In this document: positions 1 through 7,524 of the stretch, one piece after another
How the letters are laid out: every line of letters begins with the position of its first letter
How positions within the stretch are numbered: position 1 is the first letter of the stretch
Assembly (NCBI GenBank): GCA_017557665.1
Contig: JAFYYI010000037.1
Coordinates: forward strand, 1 to 23,296
Direction: 5' to 3'
Source of the DNA: Muribaculaceae bacterium
GTDB lineage: Bacteria; Bacteroidota; Bacteroidia; Bacteroidales; Muribaculaceae
DNA: 23,296 nt
Notes under the pieces: generated by a model
Databases searched by the model: none
Told to the model about the DNA's origin: nothing
Seen by the model: the letters and a program-made list of their open reading frames with translations, nothing else
Program-made: the position numbers and the translations under genes

Positions 1-15
1 GGACTTAAATTCTAA
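1..15 (+). CDS. rplR: rplR 3' end (ribosomal protein uL18), partial
   Basis: The first 15 bases read as four codons (Gly-Leu-Lys-Phe) and a TAA stop in frame 1. Bacteroidota uL18 proteins commonly end in GLKF, and rplR directly precedes rpsE in the spc operon. Only the C-terminal tail is in the window, so the call rests on this short match plus gene order. Confidence 0.75.
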   Translation, partial: GLKF

Positions 16-27
16 AGAAACAACATC

Positions 28-546
28 ATGCTGAAGAAAAATAATAGAGTAAAGATCGCTGCCGACGCCGAACTCAAGGAGCGTCTGGTTGCCATCAACC
101 GCACCACCAAGGTTACTAAGGGTGGTCGCACTTTCACCTTCGCAGCCATCGTTGTTGTCGGTGACGGCAACGGCATCATCGGCTACGGCTTGGGTAAGGC
201 CAATGAGGTTACCACGGCCATTTCCAAGGGTACCGAGGTTGCAAAGAAGAACCTGATCAAGGTCCCCGTTCACAAGGGAACCATTCCTCATGAGGTAGTC
301 GCCAAGTTCGGTGGTAGCCGCATCATCATGAAGCCCGCCAGCGCCGGTACCGGTGTGAAGGCTGGTGGTGCTATGCGTGCCGTCTTTGAGACGGTAGGTG
401 TTACCGATGTTATCTGTAAGTCCAAGGGCTCGAGCAACCCCCACAACCTGGTGAAGGCCACTCTGAAGGCCCTCGACGAGATGCGCAGCCCGGCTACCGT
501 TGCCCATTATCGCGGCATCACGGTGGACAAGGTGTTTAACGGTTAA
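28..546 (+). CDS. rpsE: 30S ribosomal protein S5 (uS5)
   Basis: Component of the small subunit, near the decoding region; takes part in mRNA entry and translational fidelity. The protein is 172 residues, normal for the family. The N-terminal double-stranded-RNA-binding-like domain has the loop [10 protein letters not shown] (about residues 29-38), the region where spectinomycin resistance changes map in other bacteria; it looks unmodified. The [14 protein letters not shown] segment (about 46-58) and the C-terminal [15 protein letters not shown] stretch are classic S5. It starts 12 nt after rplR and is followed 16 nt later by rpmD, so it is internal to the spc operon. The ATG at 28 fits the family N-terminus. 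Confidence 0.98.
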   Translation: MLKKNNRVKIAADAELKERLVAINRTTKVTKGGRTFTFAAIVVVGDGNGIIGYGLGKANEVTTAISKGTEVAKKNLIKVPVHKGTIPHEVVAKFGGSRIIMKPASAGTGVKAGGAMRAVFETVGVTDVICKSKGSSNPHNLVKATLKALDEMRSPATVAHYRGITVDKVFNG

Positions 547-562
547 AATTTGTTTATAAGTT

Positions 563-745
563 ATGGCTAAGATACAGATTAAGCAAGTGAAAAGCCGCAT
601 CAACCGTCCGGCTCGCCAAAAGAAGACCCTCGACGCTCTGGGACTCAGGAAACTGAACCACACCGTCACCCTGGAGGCAACCCCTCAGGTACTGGGTATG
701 GTAAACGCAGTTCGTCATCTGGTGGAAGTCACCAATGTTGATTAA
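563..745 (+). CDS. rpmD: 50S ribosomal protein L30 (uL30)
   Basis: Large-subunit protein of 60 residues, the usual size for bacterial L30. It begins [16 protein letters not shown] and contains the family pattern [17 protein letters not shown] followed by the central VNAVRHLV helix. It sits between rpsE and rplO, the standard spc-operon order, which supports the assignment of this short protein. The 32-nt gap to rplO is A-rich, as in other Bacteroidota leaders, and has no Shine-Dalgarno sequence. Confidence 0.97.
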   Translation: MAKIQIKQVKSRINRPARQKKTLDALGLRKLNHTVTLEATPQVLGMVNAVRHLVEVTNVD

Positions 746-777
746 TTCTTAAAACCTCAAAACAAGAAACAACATTT

Positions 778-1224
778 ATGGAATTACATGATTTAAAACC
801 TGCTGTAGGTTCAAATAAGAAGAAAAGTCGCGTTGGCCGTGGTCCCGGTTCGGGCAAGGGTGGAACGTCGACCCGTGGTCACAAGGGTGCAAAGTCTCGC
901 TCGGGTTACAAGCAGAAGGTCGGCTTCGAAGGCGGCCAGATGCCTCTGCAGCGTCGCGTCCCCAAGGGCGGTTTCAAGAACATCAACCGTGTGGAATATA
1001 AGGCCATCAACGTTGCTGTGCTTGACACGCTCGCCGAGAAGAACAACCTCGAGAAAATCACCGTTGCCGACCTCATGCAGGCTGGTATGGTACGTAAGAA
1101 CCAACTTGTTAAAATTTTGGGCCAGGGTCAGCTCAACCACAAGGTTGAGGTTGAAGCCCATGCCTTCTCCAAGAAGGCCGAGGAGATCATCACCGCTGCC
1201 GGTGGCTCAATCGTAAAACTCTAA
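778..1224 (+). CDS. rplO: 50S ribosomal protein L15 (uL15)
   Basis: Large-subunit assembly protein of 148 residues. The N-terminal part is the basic, glycine-rich extension of L15 ([20 protein letters not shown], about residues 19-38) that threads into 23S rRNA. The [13 protein letters not shown] motif and the C-terminal globular domain ([20 protein letters not shown]) follow. The stop lies only 7 nt before secY, so the two are very likely translated from one transcript. Long reading frames in the other frames here are by-products of its codon composition. Confidence 0.98.
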   Translation: MELHDLKPAVGSNKKKSRVGRGPGSGKGGTSTRGHKGAKSRSGYKQKVGFEGGQMPLQRRVPKGGFKNINRVEYKAINVAVLDTLAEKNNLEKITVADLMQAGMVRKNQLVKILGQGQLNHKVEVEAHAFSKKAEEIITAAGGSIVKL

Positions 1225-1231
1225 CCCGACG

Positions 1232-2569
1232 ATGAAACTCATTGAAACATTAAAAAACATCTGGAAGATTGAAGACCTGCGCAAGCGTCTCATCACCACT
1301 TTCTTGTTCATCGTGATTTATCGCTTTGGATGTCACGTGGTGCTGCCGGGAATCCGTCCCGATGACCTTGAGGCCATGCGTAAATTCACCAGTGGTGGCT
1401 TGATGCAGCTGCTCGACATGTTCTCGGGTGGTGCCTTCGGTCAGGCTTCGATCTTCGCATTGGGTATCATGCCCTACATTACCGCCTCGATCGTTATCCA
1501 GCTGATGGGTATGATCGTGCCTAGCTTCCAGAAGATGCAGCGCGAGGGCGAGAGTGGTCGCATGAAGCTCAATCAATATACACGCTACTTGACTGTGTTC
1601 ATCCTCTTGTTCCAGGCTCCCGCCTACTTGTGGAACCTCCAGTATCAGGTGGCCGCAGCCGGTGGACACACCCAGATGACACCGATGATTGTTATCTTCC
1701 TGTCTCTCGTGCTCACCGCAGGTGCGATGTTGATCATGTGGCTCGGTGAGAAGATCACCGACAAGGGTATCGGTAACGGTATCTCCATCATCATTCTGGT
1801 GGGTATTCTGGCCCGTTTCCCTGGCGCCGTCTTTCAAGAGTTTGTCAGCCGTCTGGGTGCTGCCCAGGGTGGTCTGGTCATGTTCCTGGTCGAGGTGGTC
1901 ATCCTGTTCGCTGTTACCGCTGGTGCGGTCATGCTGACCCAGGGTACCCGCAAGGTGCCCGTGCAGTATGCCAAGCGCATTGTTGGCAACAAGCAGTACG
2001 GTGGTGCCCGCCAGTACATCCCCCTGAAGGTTAATGCTGCTAACGTGATGCCTATCATCTTTGCTCAGGCGCTGATGTTCATTCCCATCACCCTTGCCGG
2101 TTACGGTGCAAACCCCGACGGCGGTGGTTTCGGTGCGTGGATTGCACGCAACTTCGGTGACATGAACAGCTTCTGGTACAATGTGGTTTACTTCCTCATG
2201 ATTGTCGCCTTCACCTACTTCTATACCGCTATCACGGTGCGTCCCACCCAGATGGCTGAGGAGATGAAGAAGAACAGCGGCTTCATTCCCGGCATCAAGC
2301 CCGGTAAGAAGACCGCCGAGTATCTTGACTCGATCATGTCGCGCATCACCCTGCCGGGTTCACTGTTCCTCGGTTTGGTCGCCATCCTGCCCGCTTTCGC
2401 TCGCTTGTTTGGCGTGAACCAGCAGTTCGCCCAGTTCTTTGGTGGCACGTCGCTGCTCATCGTTGTTGGTGTTGTCCTCGACACGCTCCAGCAGATTGAG
2501 ACGCACCTGATGATGCACCACTATGATGGTCTGATGAAGTCCGGTAAAATCAAGGGCCGCAACCGCTAA
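1232..2569 (+). CDS. secY: Preprotein translocase subunit SecY
   Basis: Channel-forming subunit of the Sec translocon in the inner membrane; works with SecE, SecG and SecA to export unfolded proteins. It is 445 residues with about ten hydrophobic segments. Recognisable parts are the first transmembrane region (FLFIVIYRFGCHVVLPGI, about 24-41), the plug region after it (LLDMFSGGAFGQASIFALG), the GEKITDKGIGNGIS loop, and the GFIPGIKPGKKTAEYLD segment (about 350-366) that marks SecY. The C-terminal tail is short and basic. Its place between rplO and map, without adk, matches Bacteroidota gene order as I know it. Confidence 0.98.
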   Translation: MKLIETLKNIWKIEDLRKRLITTFLFIVIYRFGCHVVLPGIRPDDLEAMRKFTSGGLMQLLDMFSGGAFGQASIFALGIMPYITASIVIQLMGMIVPSFQKMQREGESGRMKLNQYTRYLTVFILLFQAPAYLWNLQYQVAAAGGHTQMTPMIVIFLSLVLTAGAMLIMWLGEKITDKGIGNGISIIILVGILARFPGAVFQEFVSRLGAAQGGLVMFLVEVVILFAVTAGAVMLTQGTRKVPVQYAKRIVGNKQYGGARQYIPLKVNAANVMPIIFAQALMFIPITLAGYGANPDGGGFGAWIARNFGDMNSFWYNVVYFLMIVAFTYFYTAITVRPTQMAEEMKKNSGFIPGIKPGKKTAEYLDSIMSRITLPGSLFLGLVAILPAFARLFGVNQQFAQFFGGTSLLIVVGVVLDTLQQIETHLMMHHYDGLMKSGKIKGRNR

Positions 2570-2590
2570 AACGCGTTAACCGTCTTTTAA

Positions 2591-2600
2591 AAAGGAGGAA
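2591..2600 (+). promoter_or_regulatory. Strong Shine-Dalgarno-like sequence before map
   Basis: AAAGGAGGAA lies upstream of the map ATG at 2613, with 14 nt between the AGGAGG core (2593-2598) and the start codon. The neighbouring ribosomal genes have A-rich leaders without such a motif, as is usual in Bacteroidota, whose ribosomes mostly do not use Shine-Dalgarno pairing. The spacing is longer than the classical 5-9 nt, so the function is uncertain. Confidence 0.45.
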
Positions 2601-2612
2601 TTCAATCACGTT

Positions 2613-3398
2613 ATGATATATCTCAAGACAGACGAGGAGATCGAGATGCTGCGCAAGGCCAATCTGGTCGTGGCAGGCGCTCTGGCCGAGGTGGCCAAGT
2701 GTGTCGCTCCCGGCGTGACCACGCGTCGCCTGGATCAAATCGCTGAAGAGTATATCCGTTCTCAAGGCTGCACGCCCGGCTTCAAGGGGCTGTACGGCTT
2801 TCCCGCCACGCTCTGCACCTCGGTCAACGAGGTTGTGGTGCACGGCATCCCGTCGAACTACGTGCTCGAGGATGGCGACATCGTGTCCTGTGACTGCGGT
2901 GCCGTCACCCCCGAGGGGTTCAACGGCGACAGCACCTACACCTTCTGTGTCGGCAACGTCGCCGAGGAGACCCTGCAACTGCTGCGCACGACCAAGGAGT
3001 CACTCTATGTCGGCATCGAGCACGCCCTTCCCGGCAACCGCATCGGTGACATCGGCAACGCCATCCAGCAGTACTGCGAGCGCCGCAACTACAGTGTCGT
3101 TCGCGAGATGTGCGGCCACGGCGTGGGGCGCAAGCTCCATGAGGACCCCGAGGTGCCTAACTACGGTCGACGCGGCACGGGCCCGCTGTTGCGCAACGGT
3201 ATGACCATTGCCATCGAGCCCATGATCAACATGGGTAGCAAAAACATCATCACCGAGCGTGACGGATGGACCACCCGCACCCGCGATCGCAAGCCCAGCG
3301 CTCACTTTGAGCACTCCATCGCCATTCATCATGGCAAGCCCGACATCCTGTCCTCCTTCGATCCCATCAAGGAGGTCCTGGGTGAGAGGTTCATCTGA
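2613..3398 (+). CDS. map: Type I methionine aminopeptidase
   Basis: Cytosolic metalloenzyme that removes the initiator methionine from nascent proteins. It is 261 residues, typical of the short type I form without extensions. By comparison with the E. coli enzyme the five metal ligands are all present: D94 (in VSCDCG), D106 (in FNGDS), H169 (GHGVG), E202 (IEPM) and E233 (HFEHS), with H78 (VVHGIP) as the active-site histidine. The two aspartates are one residue further apart than in E. coli. It is placed between secY and infA in the spc operon, and an unusually strong Shine-Dalgarno-like motif precedes it. Confidence 0.97.
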   Translation: MIYLKTDEEIEMLRKANLVVAGALAEVAKCVAPGVTTRRLDQIAEEYIRSQGCTPGFKGLYGFPATLCTSVNEVVVHGIPSNYVLEDGDIVSCDCGAVTPEGFNGDSTYTFCVGNVAEETLQLLRTTKESLYVGIEHALPGNRIGDIGNAIQQYCERRNYSVVREMCGHGVGRKLHEDPEVPNYGRRGTGPLLRNGMTIAIEPMINMGSKNIITERDGWTTRTRDRKPSAHFEHSIAIHHGKPDILSSFDPIKEVLGERFI

Positions 3399-3463
3399 TT
3401 GAATCAAGAAATGTGTGACAACAACTTTTTAAAGACCAATTAAAGCGTAACTCTGGATTTTAT

Positions 3464-3682
3464 ATGGCAAAACAGACAGCAATAGAATTAGACGGCACAA
3501 TCGTTGAGGCTTTGTCCAACGCGATGTTCCGTGTGGAACTCGAGAACGGACACCAGATCACCGCACACATCAGTGGCAAGATGCGCATGCACTACATCAA
3601 GATCCTGCCCGGTGACAAGGTGAGAGTGGAGATGTCCCCCTACGATTTGACCAAAGGAAGAATCTCATTTAGATACAAATAA
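3464..3682 (+). CDS. infA: Translation initiation factor IF-1
   Basis: Single OB-fold (S1-type) RNA-binding protein that occupies the A site of the 30S subunit during initiation. It is 72 residues, the same length as E. coli IF-1, and shows the hallmark segments [44 protein letters not shown] and [15 protein letters not shown]. It lies 65 nt after map; the gap shows no clear promoter or hairpin. rpmJ follows 18 nt later. Confidence 0.98.
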   Translation: MAKQTAIELDGTIVEALSNAMFRVELENGHQITAHISGKMRMHYIKILPGDKVRVEMSPYDLTKGRISFRYK

Positions 3683-3700
3683 CAAAACCACAATACAACT

Positions 3701-3817
3701 ATGAAAGTTAGAGCTTCTATCAAAAAGCGCAACGAGGACTGCAAGATTGTACGTCGCAAAGGGCGCCTTTATGTGATTAACAAAAAAAATCCCAAGTTCA
3801 AACAGCGTCAGGGATAA
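3701..3817 (+). CDS. rpmJ: 50S ribosomal protein L36 (bL36), zinc-free form
   Basis: A 38-codon gene starting [20 protein letters not shown] and ending KQRQG, the classic ends of bL36. In the zinc-binding form three cysteines and a histidine (C11, C14, C27, H33 in E. coli numbering) hold a metal; here only C14 remains, with N11, N27 and F33 replacing the others, so this copy should not bind zinc. Zinc-free L36 is common in Bacteroidota. It sits between infA and rpsM, the standard position. Confidence 0.95.
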   Translation: MKVRASIKKRNEDCKIVRRKGRLYVINKKNPKFKQRQG

Positions 3818-3827
3818 AAAAAAGTAT

Positions 3828-3835
3828 TAACTTTG
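3828..3835 (+). promoter_or_regulatory. Possible internal promoter -7 element before rpsM
   Basis: TAACTTTG matches the Bacteroidota -7 consensus TAnnTTTG exactly and lies 22 nt before the rpsM start. I do not see a convincing -33 TTTG or TTG at the expected 19-21 nt distance upstream, which would fall inside rpmJ. It could mark a secondary start for the alpha operon part (rpsM onwards) or be chance in an AT-rich gap. Confidence 0.3.
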
Positions 3836-3857
3836 CAAAAAATTTTGAATTTAATAT

Positions 3858-4238
3858 ATGGCAGTAAGAATTGTCGGGGTTGATATTCCCCAAAACAAGC
3901 GCGGCGTCATCGCCTTGACCTACATCTTTGGTATCGGGCGCAGTTCAGCCGCCACGATCCTGAAGAAGGCTGGTGTCGACGAGAACACCCGTGTTAAGGA
4001 TTGGACCGATGCCGAGGCAGCAGCTGTCCGTGAGGTGATCGGTAACGAATATAAAGTGGAAGGTGACCTGCGCAGCGAGGTGCAGATGAACATCAAGCGA
4101 TTGATGGACATCGGTTGCTACCGCGGCATCCGTCACCGCAACGGTCTCCCTGTTCGCGGTCAGAGCACCAAGAACAACGCACGCACCCGCAAGGGCCGCA
4201 AGAAAACTGTTGCTAACAAGAAGAAAGCTACTAAATAA
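3858..4238 (+). CDS. rpsM: 30S ribosomal protein S13 (uS13)
   Basis: Small-subunit head protein that contacts the P-site tRNA and forms an intersubunit bridge. It is 126 residues. It starts [27 protein letters not shown], the helix-two turns-helix opening of S13, and carries the near-invariant C-terminal segment [11 protein letters not shown] followed by [10 protein letters not shown] before a lysine-rich tail. It is the first gene of the alpha-operon block in many bacteria; here only a 40-nt gap separates it from rpmJ. Confidence 0.98.
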   Translation: MAVRIVGVDIPQNKRGVIALTYIFGIGRSSAATILKKAGVDENTRVKDWTDAEAAAVREVIGNEYKVEGDLRSEVQMNIKRLMDIGCYRGIRHRNGLPVRGQSTKNNARTRKGRKKTVANKKKATK

Positions 4239-4253
4239 CATTATTGAATTACT

Positions 4254-4643
4254 ATGGCTAAAAAGACAGTCGCAGCAAAGAAGAGAGTCGTTCGCGTTGA
4301 CGGCGTAGGTCAACTGCACGTGCATTCTTCGTTCAACAACATCATTGTGTGCCTCGCCAACGGTGAGGGACAGGTAATTTCGTGGTCCTCGGCTGGCAAG
4401 ATGGGTTTCCGTGGTTCTAAGAAGAACACCCCCTATGCCGCTCAAATGGCTGCTGAAGACTGCGCAAAGGTCGCTTATGACCTCGGCTTGCGCAAGGTGA
4501 AGGCCTATGTGAAGGGTCCGGGTAATGGCCGCGAATCGGCTATCCGCACCATCCATGGCGCTGGCATCGCTGTTACCGAGATCATCGACGTCACGCCGCT
4601 GCCCCACAACGGCTGCCGTCCTCCCAAGAGAAGAAGGGTCTAA
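4254..4643 (+). CDS. rpsK: 30S ribosomal protein S11 (uS11)
   Basis: Small-subunit platform protein next to the mRNA exit. It is 129 residues. After a basic N-terminus it shows the S11 pattern [32 protein letters not shown] and ends with [11 protein letters not shown], the conserved C-terminus of the family. It starts 15 nt after rpsM. It is followed by a 176-nt gap, unusually long for this operon, before rpsD. Confidence 0.98.
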   Translation: MAKKTVAAKKRVVRVDGVGQLHVHSSFNNIIVCLANGEGQVISWSSAGKMGFRGSKKNTPYAAQMAAEDCAKVAYDLGLRKVKAYVKGPGNGRESAIRTIHGAGIAVTEIIDVTPLPHNGCRPPKRRRV

Positions 4644-4819
4644 GAGAGTTAGGCGCTTCTGTCATCAACAATCCTGTTTTTAACAGAAGGTTTTATCAAC
4701 AACTAATTTTTCGCGAATCTCTATCAGTGAATGGATTGCATTTTTTAACGACCTCTCTGCAATCGCGGCTGCACTGAAGCGATTCCAATTCACAATGTTA
4801 ATCAATTTTTAAAAAGACT
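4644..4819 (+). ncRNA. Structured leader candidate upstream of rpsD
   Basis: This gap separates rpsK from rpsD in an otherwise tightly packed operon. It can fold: CTTCTGT (4656-4662) pairs with ACAGAAG (4683-4689), enclosing AACA/TGTT (4667-4670 with 4675-4678). A second long arm at 4727-4739 pairs with 4779-4793 over 13 bp with two single-base bulges, closed inside by TGCA/TGCA (4758-4761 with 4770-4773). An alternative pairs ATTGCA (4735-4740) with TGCAAT (4758-4763), which competes with the long arm. Competing helices next to rpsD suggest an S4-binding autoregulatory leader, as known upstream of rpsD or rpsM in other phyla. I found no TAnnTTTG promoter inside it. The role is inferred. Confidence 0.5.
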
Positions 4820-5428
4820 ATGGCTAGATACACCGGTCCTAAAACAAAGATTGCCCGTAAGCTGGATGCTCCTATCTTCGGTGAAGACAAGTACTTCGAG
4901 AAGAAGCACTATCCCCCGGGCCAGCATGGTGCCAACCGTCGCCGCAAGATGTCGGAGTACGGCACGCAGCTTCGCGAAAAACAGAAAGCTAAGTACACCT
5001 ATGGTGTTCTTGAGCGTCAATTCCGTAACCTCTTCAACAAGGCTTCTCGCATGAAGGGTGTTACCGGTGAGGTGCTCCTCCAACTGCTCGAGGCTAGGCT
5101 CGACAACATCGTTTATCGTCTCGGTATCGCTCCCACGCGTGCCGCAGCCCGTCAGCTCGTCCTGCACCGTCACATCACCGTTGACGGTAAGGTCGTCAAC
5201 ATTCCTTCCTACTCAGTGAGCGAGGGTCAGATTGTTGCCGTTCGTGAGAAGTCCAAATCACTCGAGGTGATTCAAGACGCACTCGCTGGCTTCAACCACA
5301 GCAAGTACCCCTGGATTGAGTGGGACGAGAACGTGAAGGGCGGCAAGCTCCTGCACATGCCCGTTCGTGAAGACATTCCTGAGCCCATCAGGGAGCAGTT
5401 GATCGTCGAGTTGTATTCTAAACAGTAA
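4820..5428 (+). CDS. rpsD: 30S ribosomal protein S4 (uS4)
   Basis: Primary 16S rRNA-binding protein that nucleates assembly of the small-subunit body and, in other bacteria, represses its own operon. It is 202 residues. It starts [20 protein letters not shown] and has the YPPGQHG motif (about residues 32-38). The S4 RNA-binding domain ([20 protein letters not shown], about 93-112, then [19 protein letters not shown]) follows. The N-terminal zinc-binding cysteines of some S4 proteins are absent, so this is the zinc-free form, in line with the zinc-free L36. It lies downstream of a structured leader and 12 nt before rpoA. Confidence 0.98.
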   Translation: MARYTGPKTKIARKLDAPIFGEDKYFEKKHYPPGQHGANRRRKMSEYGTQLREKQKAKYTYGVLERQFRNLFNKASRMKGVTGEVLLQLLEARLDNIVYRLGIAPTRAAARQLVLHRHITVDGKVVNIPSYSVSEGQIVAVREKSKSLEVIQDALAGFNHSKYPWIEWDENVKGGKLLHMPVREDIPEPIREQLIVELYSKQ

Positions 5429-5440
5429 ACTTTTTTATCC

Positions 5441-6433
5441 ATGGCTATTTTAGCATTTCAGAAACCCGACAAAGTCTTAATGTTGGAAGCCGACAACTCG
5501 TTCGGCAAATTTGAGTTCCGTCCTCTGGAGCCCGGTTACGGTGTCACCATTGGTAACGCCCTGCGCCGCATCCTCCTCTCGGGACTCGAAGGCTTCGCAA
5601 TCTGCGGCATCCGCATCGATGGTGTGGATCATGAGTTCGCCACCATTCCCGGGGTGAAGGAAGATGTCACCAACATCATCCTCAACCTCAAGAAGGTGCG
5701 CCTCAAACGCATTGTCGAGGATACCGACACCGAGAAGGCCGTTGTCAAGGTTTCAGGTCAAAGCGTCTTCAAGGCAGGCGACATTGGCAAGGTGCTCAGT
5801 GCTTTCGAGGTGTTGAACCCCGATCTTGAGATTTGCCATATCGACGCCAACAGCGGTTTCCAGATCGAGCTCTCGATCAACAAGGGTAGGGGTTACCTTC
5901 CCGCTGAGGAGAACCGCAACGCCAATGACCCCATCGACGTGATTGCCATCGACTCGATCTACACCCCCATCCTGAACGTGAAGACCGCTGTCGAGAACTT
6001 CCGTGTCGAGCAGAAGACCGACTACGAGAAGCTCATCATCGAAATCACCACCGATGGCTCCATTCATCCCAAGGACGCTCTCAAGGGCGCTGCCGAGATT
6101 CTTATCCAGCACTTCCAGCTCTTCACCGACCGTGAAATCGTTCTCGATAACACCGAGAGCAACGGCAACGAGGAGTTTGACGAGGAGGTACTCAAGATGC
6201 GTCAGCTGCTCAAGACCAAACTTGTTGACATGGACCTCTCAGTGCGTGCCCTCAACTGCCTCAAGTCGGCAGAGGTCGAGACGCTTGGAGAACTTGTGGT
6301 CTTCAACAAGACCGACCTGCTCAAGTTCCGTAACTTCGGTAAGAAGTCGCTCAGCGAGCTTGAGGAGCTGTTGGCCAACCTCAATCTGCACTTTGGCATG
6401 GATATCACTAAATACAAATTAGAAAAAGAGTAA
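5441..6433 (+). CDS. rpoA: DNA-directed RNA polymerase subunit alpha
   Basis: The alpha subunit dimerises to scaffold RNA polymerase assembly. It is 330 residues in two domains: the N-terminal dimerisation domain (about 1-230, with [20 protein letters not shown] and [11 protein letters not shown] near the start) and the C-terminal DNA- and activator-contacting domain (about 255-320). An acidic linker ([13 protein letters not shown]) joins them. In the C-terminal domain [10 protein letters not shown] places R269 at the position of E. coli R265, which binds the minor groove of UP elements, and [14 protein letters not shown] forms the end of the fold. It is co-transcribed with rpsD (12 nt before) and rplQ (6 nt after). 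Confidence 0.98.
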   Translation: MAILAFQKPDKVLMLEADNSFGKFEFRPLEPGYGVTIGNALRRILLSGLEGFAICGIRIDGVDHEFATIPGVKEDVTNIILNLKKVRLKRIVEDTDTEKAVVKVSGQSVFKAGDIGKVLSAFEVLNPDLEICHIDANSGFQIELSINKGRGYLPAEENRNANDPIDVIAIDSIYTPILNVKTAVENFRVEQKTDYEKLIIEITTDGSIHPKDALKGAAEILIQHFQLFTDREIVLDNTESNGNEEFDEEVLKMRQLLKTKLVDMDLSVRALNCLKSAEVETLGELVVFNKTDLLKFRNFGKKSLSELEELLANLNLHFGMDITKYKLEKE

Positions 6434-6439
6434 AAAACG

Positions 6440-6931
6440 ATGAGACACAATAAGAAATTCAACCACCTGAGCCGTAAGAGCGCCCACCGTGATGCCATGT
6501 TGGCCAACATGACCATCTCCCTCATCATGCACAAGCGCATCGTCACGACCCTCGCCAAGGCTAAAGCCCTGCGCGTGTATGCCGAGCCCCTGATCAACAG
6601 GACCAAGGACGACACCACCGCTTCGCGTCGCCTCGTCTTCAAGCACCTCCAGAACAAGGAGGCCGTCAAGGAACTCTTCTCGACCGTTGCCGCTAAGGTG
6701 GCCGACCGTCCCGGTGGCTACACCCGCATTCTCAAGCTCGGCAACCGTCTGGGTGACAACGCTAAGACTTGCTTCATTGAGCTCGTTGACTTCAATGAGG
6801 CTATGCTCGAGGCCAAGAGCCAGGAGAAGGCAGCCGTCAAGAAGTCGACCCGCCGCAGCCGCAAGAAAGCTGCTCCCGCAGCCGAGGCTCCTGCCGCTCC
6901 CGCCGAGGAGGCTCCCAAGACCGAAGAGTAA
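6440..6931 (+). CDS. rplQ: 50S ribosomal protein L17 (bL17), with C-terminal extension
   Basis: Large-subunit protein near the exit tunnel. It starts [20 protein letters not shown], the diagnostic N-terminus, followed by [25 protein letters not shown]. The conserved core ends around residue 125. About 30 further residues form a low-complexity tail, first basic ([11 protein letters not shown]), then Ala/Pro/Glu-rich and ending KTEE. Longer L17 tails occur across Bacteroidota, and this brings the protein to 163 residues against about 120-130 in E. coli-type L17. It is the last gene of the operon; a strong terminator follows 29 nt after the stop. Confidence 0.97.
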   Translation: MRHNKKFNHLSRKSAHRDAMLANMTISLIMHKRIVTTLAKAKALRVYAEPLINRTKDDTTASRRLVFKHLQNKEAVKELFSTVAAKVADRPGGYTRILKLGNRLGDNAKTCFIELVDFNEAMLEAKSQEKAAVKKSTRRSRKKAAPAAEAPAAPAEEAPKTEE

Positions 6932-6960
6932 TTCACAGAACTCTACGCAAGATCATTATA

Positions 6961-7004
6961 AACAAGAAACCTCGCGCCGTAAGGACGCGGGGTTTCTTGT
7001 TTTG
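6961..7004 (+). terminator. Intrinsic terminator of the ribosomal operon
   Basis: A 16-bp stem (6961-6976 with 6986-7001, one G-U pair) closes a 9-nt loop. The outer arms are AACAAGAAACC and GGTTTCTTGTT with a CGCG core. The run TTGTTTTG follows directly. Placement 29 nt after the rplQ stop makes this the end of the transcript. Confidence 0.9.
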
Positions 7005-7017
7005 TGTCGCCATCATT

Positions 7018-7048
7018 GAGCCTTAGCCGGGTGGCACCGCTGAGGCTC
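7018..7048 (-). terminator. Hairpin after the small lipoprotein gene
   Basis: GAGCCTTAGC (7018-7027) and GCTGAGGCTC (7039-7048) form a 10-bp stem with one G-U pair on the plus strand or one mismatch on the minus strand; GGT/ACC can extend it into the loop. It lies 12 nt beyond the stop of the minus-strand lipoprotein gene. No T-run follows on either strand, so termination here would be weak or rely on the neighbouring terminator at 6961-7001. Confidence 0.45.
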
Positions 7049-7060
7049 GTCTTGAGAGCC

Positions 7061-7429
7061 TTAATTCTTCTTTTCTTCGGTCGGGAGCTTGACTTTCTTG
7101 ACCTGGATGGGCGCCTCATTGTTCAGCGTGGGCTCCACCACCTTCATGAGCAGCTCCTGGTTGGTGTTCAGCGTGTCGCCATCGGGCGAAACGATGAACA
7201 TCGACTGGATGGATGTGGTGTCTTTCTCGGTCTCGGCAACGATGCTTTTCGTCATGCGGTCGAGGTACAATTTCAGGGCGGCGGTGTCGTCCTTGGCAGT
7301 CAATTTCTCAACCTTCTGCTTGCCGTCCATTGTGTTGATAATCAGCTCGTAATTTCTCGGTTTCTCGTTGCACGAGGCCAGCACTGTCAGCGTCAGGGTG
7401 ATGATCAGGGCAGGTATTATTCTTTTCAT
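7061..7429 (-). CDS. Small hypothetical lipoprotein
   Basis: A 122-residue protein with a type II signal peptide: MKR, a hydrophobic stretch (IIPALIITLTLTVL) and the lipobox LASC with C20 as the lipidated residue. The mature part (about 102 residues) is charged and predicted to be a small folded domain: NYELIINTMDGKQKVEKLTAKDD near the start and SIQSMFIVSPDGDTLNTNQELL in the middle. The C-terminus is Lys/Glu-rich. I do not recognise a family, and homologues are likely restricted to Bacteroidales. It lies 95 nt downstream of the ROK kinase gene on the same strand, with a hairpin between, so it may be read partly from that transcript. It is convergent with rplQ. Confidence 0.75.
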   Translation of the reverse strand: MKRIIPALIITLTLTVLASCNEKPRNYELIINTMDGKQKVEKLTAKDDTAALKLYLDRMTKSIVAETEKDTTSIQSMFIVSPDGDTLNTNQELLMKVVEPTLNNEAPIQVKKVKLPTEEKKN

Positions 7430-7460
7430 TTCTTCAGATTGTTGTTTTTGTTAATAGATA

Positions 7461-7488
7461 GGCAGGGGCAGTTGATGATGCCCCCGCC
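7461..7488 (-). terminator. GC-rich hairpin between the ROK kinase and the lipoprotein
   Basis: On the minus strand GGCGGGGGCA pairs with TGCCCCTGCC (10 bp, one G-T pair) around an 8-nt loop, 36 nt after the ROK kinase stop. What follows on that strand is TATCTATTAAC, not a T-run, so it is an incomplete terminator or a stabilising/attenuating hairpin ahead of the lipoprotein gene. Confidence 0.45.
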
Positions 7489-7524
7489 TCGAGTTGTTGA
7501 TTGTTAGTAGGCTATCCGGCAGGG

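Noticed and set aside
1232..3398. Missing adk between secY and map as a rearrangement
   Set aside because: Absence of adk at this place is, to my knowledge, usual in Bacteroidota and not a sign of loss.
811..6669. Long antisense and alternative-frame open frames over rplO, secY, map, rpsM, rpsK, rpsD, rpoA and rplQ
   Set aside because: They overlap well-recognised conserved genes, have biased composition and match no family I know; they follow from GC-rich codon usage.
7004..7507. Plus-strand open frame of 167 codons opposite the small lipoprotein
   Set aside because: It crosses two hairpins and is antisense to a gene with a clear lipoprotein signal; composition suggests a shadow.
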